A stretch of DNA of 64,000 bases from Segatella copri (GTDB lineage Bacteria; Bacteroidota; Bacteroidia; Bacteroidales; Bacteroidaceae), in assembly GCF_009494395.1 (NCBI RefSeq), contig NZ_VZCB01000079.1:309795-373794 (forward strand). The letters run 5' to 3'. Below the pieces are notes generated by a model. It saw only the letters and a list, made by a program, of their open reading frames with translations. It ran no database searches and was not told the origin of the DNA. The translations under genes were made by a program, and so were the position numbers. This document shows positions 45,088-54,431 of this stretch, piece after piece. The stretch's first letter is position 1, and each line of letters begins with the position of its first letter.

Positions 45088-46758
45088 ATGAAGAAAATTA
45101 CAATCTTATCGCTTTCCCTGACGCTTGCTGCCGCTGCACAGGCGCAGACAGCTGAGTTTGACTATTTCAAGTATGCGGGCAATGACGCTCGATTCAATGT
45201 TGAAATCGACAAGACTCACCAGTATTACAACCCCGTGCTGGCTGGTTTTTATCCAGACCCATCACTCTGCCGCGTAGGCGACACCTACTATCTGGTAAAC
45301 TCTTCGTTTACCTTCTTCCCTGGTGTGCCTCTCTCAACCAGTAAAGACCTGGTCAACTGGCAGCCTGCCGGTCATGTGCTCGACCGCACATCACAGGTTC
45401 CATTGAAGGGACAGCACGTTTCGGGTGGTATCTTTGCACCAGCCATCAGCTACAACAAGAAGAACAAGACCTTCTATATGATTACCACCAACGTGGGAGC
45501 CGGCAACTTCTTTGTGAAATCAAAAGATCCTTCCAAGGGCTGGAGCGAGCCTATCTATCTGAGAAAGATTGACGGTATCGACCCTAGCTTCTTCTTCGAT
45601 GACAACGGCAAGGGCTATATCGTTCACAATGGTCCGGTTGTTGGCGGTGCCGATTACGAGGGTCAGCGCTCTATCCGCTGCTTCGAATTCGACGTGAAGG
45701 GCGACAGTATCAAGGGCGATTTCAAGGAGATTCTCCGTGGAGGAACCCATGTAGAGGCGCGTCCTATCTGGATTGAGGGTCCTCACCTCTTCAAGAAAGG
45801 CAAGTTCTATTATCTGATGTGCGCCGAAGGTGGTACAGGCGGATGGCACAGCGAGGTTATCCTGCGTGCCAAGAATCCGATGGGACCATGGGAGGAATGC
45901 CCTAACAACCCTATCCTTACCCAGCGTACCGGTCTCGACCCTAACCGCAAGGACCCAGTTTCCAGTGCCGGTCATGCTGATATCGTAGAAGATGGCAAGG
46001 GCAACTGGTGGGCTGTATTCCTGGCTTGCCGCCCTTACGAAGAGGATATGTACAACACAGGCCGCGATACTTATCTGCTGCCTGTAACCTGGAAGAATGG
46101 ATGGCCAGAGATTCTTGCCAAGAACACTCCTATCTCTAGCGTTGGAGAGAAGGCTGGCTTGAAACCTGCAGAGAAGAATGAGTTCTCAGGCAACTTCTCT
46201 TATGTTGATAACTTCGAGGTAGATAACAACAAGGCGGGTCTGAAAGAGTTGAATCCACGCTGGATGTTCCTCCGCGACTTTACAGATTGCTACAAGGTAG
46301 AGAACGGCAAACTGAAGATGAACCTCCTGCCAGGCAATATCTACAAGCGTGAGCCGATGTCTGCCATCTGGGCACGTCAGCAGCACAGCACATTCACAGC
46401 TGAGACTGAAATCAACTTTACTCCTCGCAACGACAAGGACATCGCAGGTCTGGCACTTCTCCAGAAGGAAGACCACAACTTCGTATTGGGTAAGACCATG
46501 AAGAAGGGCAAGCTGATGATTACTCTGACCCGTGCCGAGAAGAACAATGTTACTATCGCCTCTGCTCCTATCAAGGCTGGCAAGCTGAAGCTGAAGGTAG
46601 AAGGTCATGACAGATATTATGATTTCTATTATGCCGAAGAAGGCGGCAGCTGGCAGCTGCTTGCCAAGGGTGTGGACGCCTCTAACCTGAGCACCCAGAA
46701 AAGCGGCGGCTTCATCGGTGCCTGCATCGGTCTCTATGCTTCTTCCAACAAGGAATAA
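45088..46758 (+). CDS. GH43 beta-xylosidase/arabinofuranosidase with C-terminal beta-sandwich
   Basis: The start is MKKITILSLSLTLA at 45088 (signal to ~20), 71 nt after the -7 box; the frame upstream runs through the promoter. The protein has 556 residues. GH43 has base D57 (GFYPDPSLC), a second Asp in DGIDPSFFF, and the acid in WIEGPHLF. The last ~190 residues (from ~365, FSYVDNFEVDNNKAGLKEL) are the concanavalin-like GH43_C2 domain. This matches the xylosidase/arabinofuranosidase branch (GH43_11/12-like). It follows the HTCS gene and carries the xylan operator. Confidence 0.88.
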   Translation: MKKITILSLSLTLAAAAQAQTAEFDYFKYAGNDARFNVEIDKTHQYYNPVLAGFYPDPSLCRVGDTYYLVNSSFTFFPGVPLSTSKDLVNWQPAGHVLDRTSQVPLKGQHVSGGIFAPAISYNKKNKTFYMITTNVGAGNFFVKSKDPSKGWSEPIYLRKIDGIDPSFFFDDNGKGYIVHNGPVVGGADYEGQRSIRCFEFDVKGDSIKGDFKEILRGGTHVEARPIWIEGPHLFKKGKFYYLMCAEGGTGGWHSEVILRAKNPMGPWEECPNNPILTQRTGLDPNRKDPVSSAGHADIVEDGKGNWWAVFLACRPYEEDMYNTGRDTYLLPVTWKNGWPEILAKNTPISSVGEKAGLKPAEKNEFSGNFSYVDNFEVDNNKAGLKELNPRWMFLRDFTDCYKVENGKLKMNLLPGNIYKREPMSAIWARQQHSTFTAETEINFTPRNDKDIAGLALLQKEDHNFVLGKTMKKGKLMITLTRAEKNNVTIASAPIKAGKLKLKVEGHDRYYDFYYAEEGGSWQLLAKGVDASNLSTQKSGGFIGACIGLYASSNKE

Positions 46759-46803
46759 GGATTTGAGAAAAGATTAATATTTTAGGAATAGATAATAAAA
46801 GAA

Positions 46804-46840
46804 AAGGTTGATACCTCGCGTTTTGCCTGGTATCAACCTT
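46804..46840 (+). terminator. Terminator of the GH43 gene
   Basis: Arms AAGGTTGATACC (46804-46815) and GGTATCAACCTT (46829-46840), then CTTCTTT. The loop ACCTCGCGTTTTGCC recurs in the hairpin at 51684-51719. Confidence 0.8.
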
Positions 46841-47081
46841 CTTCTTTAGTATTATATCTCAAAGAAACGATATGCATATTATCATTTCCAAATATAAGTA
46901 TTCAAGTTTCGCAAGTGAGGGAATTAATTGAAGTTAAAGAAGTTATCACTCCCTACGGTCGTTCGGGAAGTTAAGAGACAATAGTCTTCTAGCTTAAACA
47001 TAGGACATTTGTCCCTTAACTTCCCTCTAACTTCCCTAACTTCCCTTAACTTCCCCACATGCGAAAGTTCAGTGATTTATT
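46841..47081. other. Gene-free spacer with an AACTTCCCT-rich stretch
   Basis: No supported coding frame. 47009-47056 contains five close repeats of (TT)AACTTCCC(T). CAAGTTTCGCAAGTG at ~46904 matches the end of the following inverted-repeat element. Confidence 0.6.
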
Positions 47082-47326
47082 CAAGTTTCGCAAGTTTTGC
47101 CCCACACGCCCTGAAAGGGCAGAAGCTCCTAGCCCAGGGCATCGCCCTGGGTAATTACGGACGCAAACCTGTCGCCCTGTATGGGCAAAAGCTTTAAAAC
47201 TCCAAGCAACACATAAAGCTTTTGCCCTTACAGGGCGCCTTGCTGATTGCTATTATACCCAGGGCGATGCCCTGGGCTAGGAGCTTTTGGGCCTTCAGCC
47301 CGTACTTAAACCACTTGCGAAACTTG
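47082..47326. repeat. 245-bp nested inverted-repeat element (MITE/REP-like)
   Basis: Perfect 14-bp ends CAAGTTTCGCAAGT (47082-47095) and complement (47313-47326). Inside, perfect 30-bp arms lie at 47124-47153 and 47256-47285 (core CCCAGGGCATCGCCCTGGG), and 22-bp arms with one mismatch at 47174-47195 and 47215-47236. It has no coding capacity and lies between the GH43 terminator and the GH31 stop. Shares GCCCCACACGCCCTGAA with 13130-13146. Confidence 0.8.
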
Positions 47327-47350
47327 AGTGATTTATTAAAACCGTTTATC

Positions 47351-49888
47351 TTATAGTTGTACCTTTACTGCCTTCCCGTCATATTCCACGCTCTTGCTTG
47401 CCTGCATAGGCTGATCGCCTGTTCCGCTATCAGCTCCCACCAGCACGATGTGGAATCTGCGATGCTGGAGCATTCCCTTATAACTACCCTTGCGTGGTGC
47501 GATGCTCAGGGTTCTTCCTGCTTCATCCCACACAAACTTGATTTCAGAGAATTTACCCTTTTCGTAGTTATAGTTGTCGCCCTCGTCCTCATAGAGCGTA
47601 AACGTTCCATTGGCACCAGGATAGACACGGATTTCAAGCTCATCCCAAGGCTTCTCTGAACTATACTGCACTTCAGGACCGAATGGCAGGATGGTACCCG
47701 CCTTGATGAATACAGGCATAATGTCGATAGGACAAAGGCGCTGGATATCCTGGCCACCCTCATACTGGGTGTTGCTCCAGAAATCATACCATTTATTACC
47801 CTTTGGCAAGTAAACATTCACAGGCGCAGCTGCCTTCCTTACATCAGGATAGATGGTATGGCCCTTCTTCTCCTTATCCTTCCAGGTGTATAAAGGATCG
47901 GTTACCGGCTTCACCAGAATGTTGCGACCGAAGAGATACTCATCGTTCAGGCGGGAAGCCTTTTTGTCTGCCGCATAGTCCATCACCAGGGCACGCATCA
48001 TGCTTCCGCTATTCTGCACGCAGTCGCCTGCTGTACTGTAAATGTAAGGAAGGAGACGATAGCGCAGCTTGATGCTCTTAATCATGGCATCATAAGCCCA
48101 GTCGCCCTGTTTTCCGAATTCATACAGTTCGCTTACCATCGGTGCAGAACAGTGGTTGCGCATCAATGGCATGAAGGTTCCCCATTGCATCCAACGGGTC
48201 TGCAATTCCTGAACAGCAGGATTCTTAGGATTCTGTTCAAACTCCCAGTAGAAGAAACCACCCAGGTCGGTATTCCAGAAAGGAATGCCACAGAGCGAGA
48301 AGTTCAAACCCGATGGAATCTGATTCTTCATCTCGTTCCAGGAAGCTAACACATCGCCGCTCCAGCAGAGAGTGCCATAATGCTGTATACCAAAACTGCC
48401 GCTTCGGGTCATCTGGAGCGAACGCTTTGTGTTGCCCTTCATCGCTCTCTGATGCTCATAGATGCTCTTGTTATGCAATAATGGGAAGGCGTTTTTCACT
48501 CCAAGCCATGAACCATCGTAGGTCTGGTAGTTCTCATCACCCGGCTTCTCAAAATGGTCTGGTTCCGTAGAATCGGTCCACCAGGCATCGAATCCCATTT
48601 GGTAGAGATGAGAAAGATATTTCCAATAGAGGTCGCGAGCCTTCGGATTGAAAACATCGTATGGCATCACGCCATTGTTTCTTGGCCAGGTATCGAAAGG
48701 AAGGAGAGCATTCATCTTCTTCAGCTCACGATACTGTTCGGTCCAAGGACCAAAACTTGACCAAATGGAAATCATCAGGTGGGCATCGTTCTTATGAACA
48801 TACTTCACCATTTCCTCCGGACTCTTCAGTCGAGGCTCGCCCTGTGCCTTCATCTGCTTCATATCAGTAGGAAGATACTTGGCATAAGCTGGGTCGCCCA
48901 CCTTATTAATATAATATGGGTTCTGGAACTTCATCGCATTCCAGTTGGAATCGCATCCCCAATATTGCCAATCCTGCACGATGGCATCAGTAGGAATCTT
49001 CAGTTCACGATACTTGTCCAATACGCCTGCCAGTTCATCGCTGGTCTTATAGCGCTCACGGCATTGCCAGAAGCCCATTGCCCATTTCGGGAACATGGTT
49101 GCCTGTCCGGTGAGTTCACGGATGCTGGCGATGACTCCATCCTGCGTACCATCCTTGTACATGAAATAGTAGTCAGCGCAGGTTCCCACTTCGCTGGTAA
49201 AGGAAGTGCATGATGGCTGGTTGCTATTGTTCCTGGATGCTACCACATCATTGAAATAGGTTTTTCCCGCATTGTCCCAGTAAAGACCATAGCCTTTCTC
49301 GCTGGTGAAATAAGGGATAGCAATGTAAGTGTTATGATTCCAGAGTTCAATATTCTGGCGGCCACGCTGATTCATATAAACATCACGCAGCTGTCCTAAT
49401 CCATAGATGGCCTCGTCGTCGGCAAGACGGAAGTCCTGCTCTATGCGGTACTTACCCTTGTTGGCTTCATCCTTGCGGGCTTCCAGACGGGTCTTCGTAT
49501 CGGTAAGCAACAGTTTTCCATCCTTCGAAAGGAAGCGGATTTCGCCTGTCTGCTGATTCAGTTCGACGGAAATGAAACTAGACTTAATATTTACAATATC
49601 CCCGTTTTCCTGTATTTGAATCCCCTTCATCTGCTGAGGTTTCAAGATGACTGAATAGCTTTTCTTCTGAACGGAAGCACCAACACCGGCATCTGATTTC
49701 AAGATGCGGACGATGGATGGTGAATAGAATTCGATGGTTACATTCTGTTGAGCCACCTGACGGGTGATGGACTTGGCAGCCGCACCTTTCTGGGTGCTTG
49801 CCACCTTTACGCTCTTGGCGCTGAGTTCACTTGGAACACCAACGGCAGCGATGCCCAAAAGGGCAATGAGAGATAAATTCCTTAGCAT
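47351..49888 (-). CDS. GH31 alpha-xylosidase-like enzyme
   Basis: This 845-residue secreted protein has a signal to ~24 (ELSAKS). An N-terminal beta-sandwich (galactose-mutarotase-like, ~40-230) precedes the GH31 barrel. The nucleophile is D439 in AWWTDSTEPD, the form found in alpha-xylosidases, and the acid/base region is WSGDVLASW. The C-terminal beta-domains (DUF5110-like, LEIRVYPGANGTFTLYEDEG, given for recognition) follow. It would remove alpha-linked xylose or related side groups. Its promoter lacks the 17-mer of the other genes; an AraC-type regulator gene lies directly upstream. Confidence 0.87.
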   Translation of the reverse strand: MLRNLSLIALLGIAAVGVPSELSAKSVKVASTQKGAAAKSITRQVAQQNVTIEFYSPSIVRILKSDAGVGASVQKKSYSVILKPQQMKGIQIQENGDIVNIKSSFISVELNQQTGEIRFLSKDGKLLLTDTKTRLEARKDEANKGKYRIEQDFRLADDEAIYGLGQLRDVYMNQRGRQNIELWNHNTYIAIPYFTSEKGYGLYWDNAGKTYFNDVVASRNNSNQPSCTSFTSEVGTCADYYFMYKDGTQDGVIASIRELTGQATMFPKWAMGFWQCRERYKTSDELAGVLDKYRELKIPTDAIVQDWQYWGCDSNWNAMKFQNPYYINKVGDPAYAKYLPTDMKQMKAQGEPRLKSPEEMVKYVHKNDAHLMISIWSSFGPWTEQYRELKKMNALLPFDTWPRNNGVMPYDVFNPKARDLYWKYLSHLYQMGFDAWWTDSTEPDHFEKPGDENYQTYDGSWLGVKNAFPLLHNKSIYEHQRAMKGNTKRSLQMTRSGSFGIQHYGTLCWSGDVLASWNEMKNQIPSGLNFSLCGIPFWNTDLGGFFYWEFEQNPKNPAVQELQTRWMQWGTFMPLMRNHCSAPMVSELYEFGKQGDWAYDAMIKSIKLRYRLLPYIYSTAGDCVQNSGSMMRALVMDYAADKKASRLNDEYLFGRNILVKPVTDPLYTWKDKEKKGHTIYPDVRKAAAPVNVYLPKGNKWYDFWSNTQYEGGQDIQRLCPIDIMPVFIKAGTILPFGPEVQYSSEKPWDELEIRVYPGANGTFTLYEDEGDNYNYEKGKFSEIKFVWDEAGRTLSIAPRKGSYKGMLQHRRFHIVLVGADSGTGDQPMQASKSVEYDGKAVKVQL

Positions 49889-49958
49889 ACTTTTGTTTAT
49901 TTTATTAGAGGGTTTATGATTTATCCAATTCCAAATACATAGGATTGGATTTCTGCTG

Positions 49959-50028
49959 CAAAGGTAATGCTAAATGTTAGAAAAGGGATAAAACAAATGA
50001 TGATTCGAGTGGTACATTTGTTGAATCA
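49959..50028 (-). promoter_or_regulatory. GH31 promoter with a different candidate operator
   Basis: The minus-strand -7 box TACCTTTG is at 49959-49966. At 50001-50028 the dyad TGATTC...GAATCA encloses GAGTGGTACATTTGTT. The position matches an activator site, but the sequence is unlike the xylan 17-mer. Confidence 0.4.
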
Positions 50029-50066
50029 TACCGAAAAAGCCCCTTCCAAGGCTATTCCGGCACGAT

Positions 50067-51671
50067 TTATCTATATTCTGAAGGCAATACGCCAAATTCC
50101 TTCTTAAAACACTTAGTGAAATAACTGGGCGAGCTGAAGCCCGTTCGGTCGGCGATTTCATTCACACTAAGCTTCCCTTCCTGAAGCAAGGCTGCTGCAC
50201 GATGAAGGCGGATACTGCGGATAAATGCCACAGGAGTAGTATCGATCAGAGCCGTCAGCTTTTTATAAAGTCCCGTCCGCTCCATGCAGAGGTCCCTCGC
50301 CAGTTGCTCTACACCATATTCGCCATCTTCAAGATGCTGCTCTACCAGAGCACGCACCTGAAGTATCAGTTCAGGCTCCTGATTAAGAGTTTCGGCTGTT
50401 TCCTGCTGCTGGCTATCCGCTGGCAATAAAGGAACTTCATCTTTAATAGAATCAGTATTTATTACATTTATCCTCTTTCTTCTACGAAGATAAAGAGTGA
50501 TAATGCCCACCAAAGTCGCAAGGAAGACAACAAAGCCAGCTATCGCCCATCCCGACTGCCACCAGGGCTGGTCTATCGTAAAAAAGAGACCCAACATAGG
50601 TGAAACATAAATTAGACCATCGTGATAGGTTCCCAGCCAGATGGCTCCTTCCTTATCCCGATAAACTGTATTGATGCCCGTGGTGAGCGATTTTCCATCA
50701 GGTAAAGACAATTCCCTTACCTCGCGTGGAGTAGTTCCCAACTTGAAGTCGAACATCAGATAACCATGCTGACTGCTGATCAAAGCCTGATTGTCTGATG
50801 ACATATTCAATGTATGCAAGATGTAATCGCATGCGAATATCCTGGCAAACTTCCGGGTTTCCGGATTAAAATGCAGGAAAATGGAAGCATCCGCCTTGTT
50901 CTTCTCATCACGTCCGGTCCTAATCTGGTAAAACTGTCCGCTCTGCGTCTGAATAGTGAGCGAGGTATTCCGATAATGCTGAACTTCGGCTGTTGAATAG
51001 GCAGAAGCGGCATAAACCAGCTTATCTCTCTGAAAAACCGCCACGATTCCCGAATCCATGAAAGCATAAACTTGTTTGCCATCAGTATCCAAATCCTGCA
51101 GATACCCCCATTCCTTCTTCAAATGAATCAGATTGCCATCCTGCGTATTGAGCAGCGAATCACCCATAACAACCCAGACATTCTTCCTGCTATCTACAAA
51201 CAGGTCCTGAATAGCATTCCCAGTAGGAGTGTTTGGGATTATCCTCATCTTATTCTCTTTTCCATTTCCTGGCAGAGAATCAAGAGAATGTTCCTGAAGT
51301 CTGCCCTCTGAAAGCAGAATACAGAATATCATCTGATATTCCTTTACCCAAAGTCTATCCTGGCTATCAGCATAAAGATGCGTCTGCCCCTTGTATTTCG
51401 TGATGCTTTCTGCCTTTTCTGCAGGAAGAGGGATAAAGGTGAAACGCCTTCCATTGTAGAGATTGATACCCTTGCGAGTTCTCACTGCCAACCTGCCATC
51501 TGCCAACTGTATCATCTGTAGGATACAATTATCAGAAAGGCCCTGTTGGGTATTGAGCACATAGAAATAATCGTTTGTCTCTACTTTCTGGGCTGAACCG
51601 GTAAGTATCCAGCCCCAAAAGCAGAGGAAAACGATGCATAGTTTGATGATATATGGTTTATAACTTCTCAT
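50067..51671 (-). CDS. Membrane-bound AraC regulator with sensor propeller but no kinase or receiver
   Basis: This 534-residue protein has an N-terminal signal/TM (~8-28), then propeller-type repeats like those of HTCS sensors (QGLSDNCILQMIQLADGRLAV, read as NTQQGLSDN plus DGRLAVRTRKGINLYNG; ADSQDRLWVKEY; KEGAIWLGTYHDGLIYV). One membrane span follows (~370-392, WAIAGFVVFLATLVGIITLY), then a linker and an AraC HTH (~435-534, ARDLCMERTGLYKKLTAL; RTGFSSPSYFTKCFKKEFG). No HisKA, HATPase or receiver is present, so sensing would pass directly to the HTH. It lies upstream of the GH31 gene and is a likely regulator of it. A terminator-like hairpin sits just before its start. Confidence 0.82.
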   Translation of the reverse strand: MRSYKPYIIKLCIVFLCFWGWILTGSAQKVETNDYFYVLNTQQGLSDNCILQMIQLADGRLAVRTRKGINLYNGRRFTFIPLPAEKAESITKYKGQTHLYADSQDRLWVKEYQMIFCILLSEGRLQEHSLDSLPGNGKENKMRIIPNTPTGNAIQDLFVDSRKNVWVVMGDSLLNTQDGNLIHLKKEWGYLQDLDTDGKQVYAFMDSGIVAVFQRDKLVYAASAYSTAEVQHYRNTSLTIQTQSGQFYQIRTGRDEKNKADASIFLHFNPETRKFARIFACDYILHTLNMSSDNQALISSQHGYLMFDFKLGTTPREVRELSLPDGKSLTTGINTVYRDKEGAIWLGTYHDGLIYVSPMLGLFFTIDQPWWQSGWAIAGFVVFLATLVGIITLYLRRRKRINVINTDSIKDEVPLLPADSQQQETAETLNQEPELILQVRALVEQHLEDGEYGVEQLARDLCMERTGLYKKLTALIDTTPVAFIRSIRLHRAAALLQEGKLSVNEIADRTGFSSPSYFTKCFKKEFGVLPSEYR

Positions 51672-51683
51672 GGATTCTCAAGA

Positions 51684-51719
51684 AGGCTGACACCTCGCGT
51701 TTTGCCAGGTATCTACCTT
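51684..51719 (-). terminator. Hairpin between the metallophosphatase stop and the regulator start
   Basis: Imperfect stem GAAGGCTGACACC...GGTATCTACCTTC with the same loop as at 46804-46840. It ends ~12 nt before the regulator's ATG, so the regulator would be expressed only by read-through or from a promoter not seen. Confidence 0.6.
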
Positions 51720-51725
51720 CTTCTT

Positions 51726-52604
51726 TTATTTATTCTTTACGATATCCAAAGTCATCTTGCCAACCCAGATAGCGCTCTTGCCGTTCTGGTCGATTGGCAC
51801 CGGTTTGCCATCGAGATTATTCAGATACTCCAACTGCTTGAAGTAGGTATGGCTATGACCGCCCAGTATCAGGTCGATGTCACGGGTGGCTGGGGCTACC
51901 TCAGAATCGTCGATGCCATCTATCTTCCAGCCCAGGTGGGAGATGCAGATGATGACATCACACTTCTCTTTCTTCTTCAATATCTCTGTCATTTCCTTTG
52001 CCTTGGCGATAGGATCGAGATATTTGATGCAGCCATAGTTGGCTTCAATTACCAGACCGGCAAGTTCCGGACACAAGCCGAAAACGCCAATCTTCAGTCC
52101 CTTGCGCTTGATAATGGTGTAAGGCTTTACGATATTTGCCAGTTCGGTACCTGTGAAATCATAGTTGGAACAGACGATAGGAAACTTCGCCATCTTGAAG
52201 ATGCGCACCATGTTGTCTATTCCGAAATCGAACTCGTGGTTGCCGATGGTAGCGGCATCATATTTCATTTCGTTCATCAGTCCTATTTCTACATCTCCCT
52301 TGAAGAGAGAGTAATAAGGTGAACCCTGTGAGAAATCGCCACTGTCAAAGAGCAGCAAGTCGGGATTCGCCTTGCGCTCTTCCTTAATCATCGCCACCCT
52401 ACGGAGAAAACCGCCACGATTTGCTGTTGCCGTATCTGCGAGATTCGGATTGATTGGCATCACGCATGAATGCGTATCGTTGGTATGGAGCACTACGAGC
52501 TGCTTTACCACCTTTGCCTCTTTCTTAGCCTTAGCTTGAACGGCTGCTGGCTGCATCACGAAAGATGCCAGAACCAGACCTATATATAATAATGTATGTT
52601 TCAT
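51726..52604 (-). CDS. 5'-nucleotidase-type metallophosphatase, N-terminal half (secreted)
   Basis: The start is MKHTLLYIGLVLASF at 52604 (signal to ~26). The 292-residue protein contains the calcineurin-like metal sites VLHTNDTHS, DSGDF, GNHEFDFG and GGHSHTYF. It corresponds to the catalytic half of UshA/CpdB-type periplasmic nucleotidases. The C-terminal substrate-binding half is the separate gene upstream, 47 bp away, as is usual in Bacteroidales. Together they would release phosphate from nucleotides outside the cytoplasm. Confidence 0.87.
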   Translation of the reverse strand: MKHTLLYIGLVLASFVMQPAAVQAKAKKEAKVVKQLVVLHTNDTHSCVMPINPNLADTATANRGGFLRRVAMIKEERKANPDLLLFDSGDFSQGSPYYSLFKGDVEIGLMNEMKYDAATIGNHEFDFGIDNMVRIFKMAKFPIVCSNYDFTGTELANIVKPYTIIKRKGLKIGVFGLCPELAGLVIEANYGCIKYLDPIAKAKEMTEILKKKEKCDVIICISHLGWKIDGIDDSEVAPATRDIDLILGGHSHTYFKQLEYLNNLDGKPVPIDQNGKSAIWVGKMTLDIVKNK

Positions 52605-52651
52605 CAGAACTATCAACTATAAACTATCGTCTATAAACTATAAACTGTTAA

Positions 52652-53434
52652 CTATAAACTATCAACTGAGCATCTGCCTTCAATCTTGGATTCCACCACC
52701 TTGCCCTGTGCCTGCATCTCGCGGAAATAATTCATGATGATGTAACGCACATTGTTCTCTTTCTGCTTAGGAGCAAAGACATCGGTTCCGCTCTTGAAGG
52801 CTACGAGCTGGTCGTTACCCTCGGCAAGATAATCGAGGGTAGCAATGCGATAACTCTTCTCCGGATCTACAGGTTCACCGTTCAGCGTAACGCTCTTCAG
52901 CTTGCCATCCTTGGTGATAACCATTCTAACAGCATGGCTCAAGCCTTCGCCTCCACGATGAGCTATCTGCTGGAAAAGCTCCAGAACCTTATCACCCTTC
53001 AGGGTCAGGAAACAGATTTTGTTCTCGAAAGGAGCCATATCGTTCACATCGCCTACAGTAACCTTACCCTTGGCAAGATTAGAACGGATGCCGCCCATAT
53101 TGTAAACAGCGAAAACCGGCTGTTCTTCAAACTGCTTGCCACCCCATATCAGGATGTCACAGAGCAAGTTACTGAGTTCGCTCTCTGGACGGTGACGGAT
53201 CATATCATGAGCAATATGACCCACAACAGGACCCATGATACTGTCTACCTTACTCTTATAAGGAGCGATAAACCGGGCAGCCTCAGCATCAGGCTGTGCA
53301 TCCCATTTCTGATCAACCAATATTCGGGTTCTCTCCACCTTCGCCACCTTGTATTTCTGGGCGAAAGCCGGACTTGCCATCAGCAGCATGACTGCCGAAG
53401 CAAGGTAAATCTTGATACTATTTTTTTTCTTCAT
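52652..53434 (-). CDS. 5'-nucleotidase C-terminal domain protein (secreted)
   Basis: The start is MKKKNSIKIYLASAVML at 53434 (signal to ~26, SPAFAQ). The 260-residue protein matches the 5_nucleotid_C fold (LCDILIWGGKQFEEQP, VYNMGGIRSNLAKGKVTVGD, FENKICFLTLKGDKVLELF). It binds the nucleotide base in full-length nucleotidases and acts with the metallophosphatase encoded next. The promoter -7 box TATCTTTG is on the minus strand at 53463-53470. Confidence 0.87.
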   Translation of the reverse strand: MKKKNSIKIYLASAVMLLMASPAFAQKYKVAKVERTRILVDQKWDAQPDAEAARFIAPYKSKVDSIMGPVVGHIAHDMIRHRPESELSNLLCDILIWGGKQFEEQPVFAVYNMGGIRSNLAKGKVTVGDVNDMAPFENKICFLTLKGDKVLELFQQIAHRGGEGLSHAVRMVITKDGKLKSVTLNGEPVDPEKSYRIATLDYLAEGNDQLVAFKSGTDVFAPKQKENNVRYIIMNYFREMQAQGKVVESKIEGRCSVDSL

Positions 53435-53595
53435 ACTTAATACACTAAATACTTTTAGAGCGCAAAGATACAAAATAAATCTGTGAAATCCGTGAAATCT
53501 GTGGGAAAAGACGTTGACAAGAAAGAAAAAGAGTTAAATCTGCGAGAAAAAAGAAAGAAAGTGACTGAAAATTTGCGAGATACAAGAAAAAGTAG

Positions 53596-53603
53596 TAACT
53601 TTG
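53596..53603 (+). promoter_or_regulatory. -7 box of rplS
   Basis: TAACTTTG lies ~98 nt before the rplS start, giving a leader of ~90 nt. It also shows that the in-frame upstream extension (from 53483) is not translated. Confidence 0.6.
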
Positions 53604-53701
53604 CACCCGCTTTTCGGCGTAACCGCTGTTGTCTGGGCAGAAGTGTTGTCCAAGTCCATGTTGCGTTGGAACGACAAACAATTTTTAATTTTATACAAAA
53701 A

Positions 53702-54067
53702 ATGGATTTGATTAAAGTTGCTGAAGAAGCATTTGCAACCGGCAAGAAGTTCCCTGAGTTCAAGGCAGGTGATACTATCACAGTCGCTTACAAAATCGTC
53801 GAGGGTACTAAGGAGCGTATCCAGCTCTATCGTGGTGTTGTTATCAAGATCTCTGGTCATGGTGACAAGAAGCGTTTTACAGTTCGCAAGATGTCTGGTA
53901 CTGTAGGTGTTGAGCGTATCTTCCCTATCGAGTCACCAGCTATCGATTCTATCGAGGTGAACAAGCATGGTAAGGTTCGTCGCGCTAAGTTGTATTACTT
54001 GCGTAAGCTTACTGGTAAGAAGGCTCGTATCGCTGAGAAGAAGACTGTAACTAAGGGTGCAGAATAA
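53702..54067 (+). CDS. rplS: 50S ribosomal protein L19
   Basis: The start is [11 protein letters not shown]. The 121-residue length is normal for L19. Conserved blocks include [42 protein letters not shown] and SPAIDSIEV...[12 protein letters not shown]. It is a component of the large subunit at the 30S interface. Single gene followed by a terminator. Confidence 0.97.
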   Translation: MDLIKVAEEAFATGKKFPEFKAGDTITVAYKIVEGTKERIQLYRGVVIKISGHGDKKRFTVRKMSGTVGVERIFPIESPAIDSIEVNKHGKVRRAKLYYLRKLTGKKARIAEKKTVTKGAE

Positions 54068-54100
54068 TTTTTCTTAGGAGACCTAATCAGAAAAAATAAA

Positions 54101-54128
54101 GGGAATCCAGTCTCACGACCGGGTTCCC
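54101..54128 (+). terminator. rplS terminator
   Basis: GGGAATCC...GGGTTCCC followed by a T-run (TTTTTT). Confidence 0.8.
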
Positions 54129-54206
54129 TTTTTTATGCTAATAATCTTAACCAAAAACCTTCAAACAAATCATGGTTGACAGCTAAACCAACCATGTTCC
54201 ATTCTT

Positions 54207-54431
54207 TTATTTTTCGCCCGCATCATAATTCACGAGCCCATCCTCCGTGCCGTGTAAAGCACCTTGGAAATCATCCCAACTCTGGAATCCGGCGAGCAGC
54301 GCCAACTTGTCCAAAGTCTGGCGGGAAGGCTTCTCCTTCCCTTTCAATACATCCCACATTTTGTGGAAAACATGTGCCTTGCCAACCTTCTTTTCTAAGT
54401 GTTCAGCAAGGACTTTCAAATCCTGTTTCAT
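54207..54431 (-). CDS. Small HTH-like protein of unknown function
   Basis: The start is MKQDLKVLAEHLEKKVG at 54431; a -7 box TACTTTTG lies on the minus strand at 54462-54469. The protein has 74 residues and is cytoplasmic. SRQTLDKLALLAGFQSWDDF has the spacing of a helix-turn-helix (compare 'TLDKLALLLGF' in Xre-like repressors). Small proteins of this look occur near rplS/purH in relatives, but the family was not recognised. An auto-repressor or DNA-binding role is possible. Confidence 0.6.
   Translation of the reverse strand: MKQDLKVLAEHLEKKVGKAHVFHKMWDVLKGKEKPSRQTLDKLALLAGFQSWDDFQGALHGTEDGLVNYDAGEK

Noticed and set aside
53483..53701. 73-residue N-terminal extension of L19
   Set aside because: Includes the rplS promoter and leader; L19 is normally ~115-125 residues and begins at 53702.
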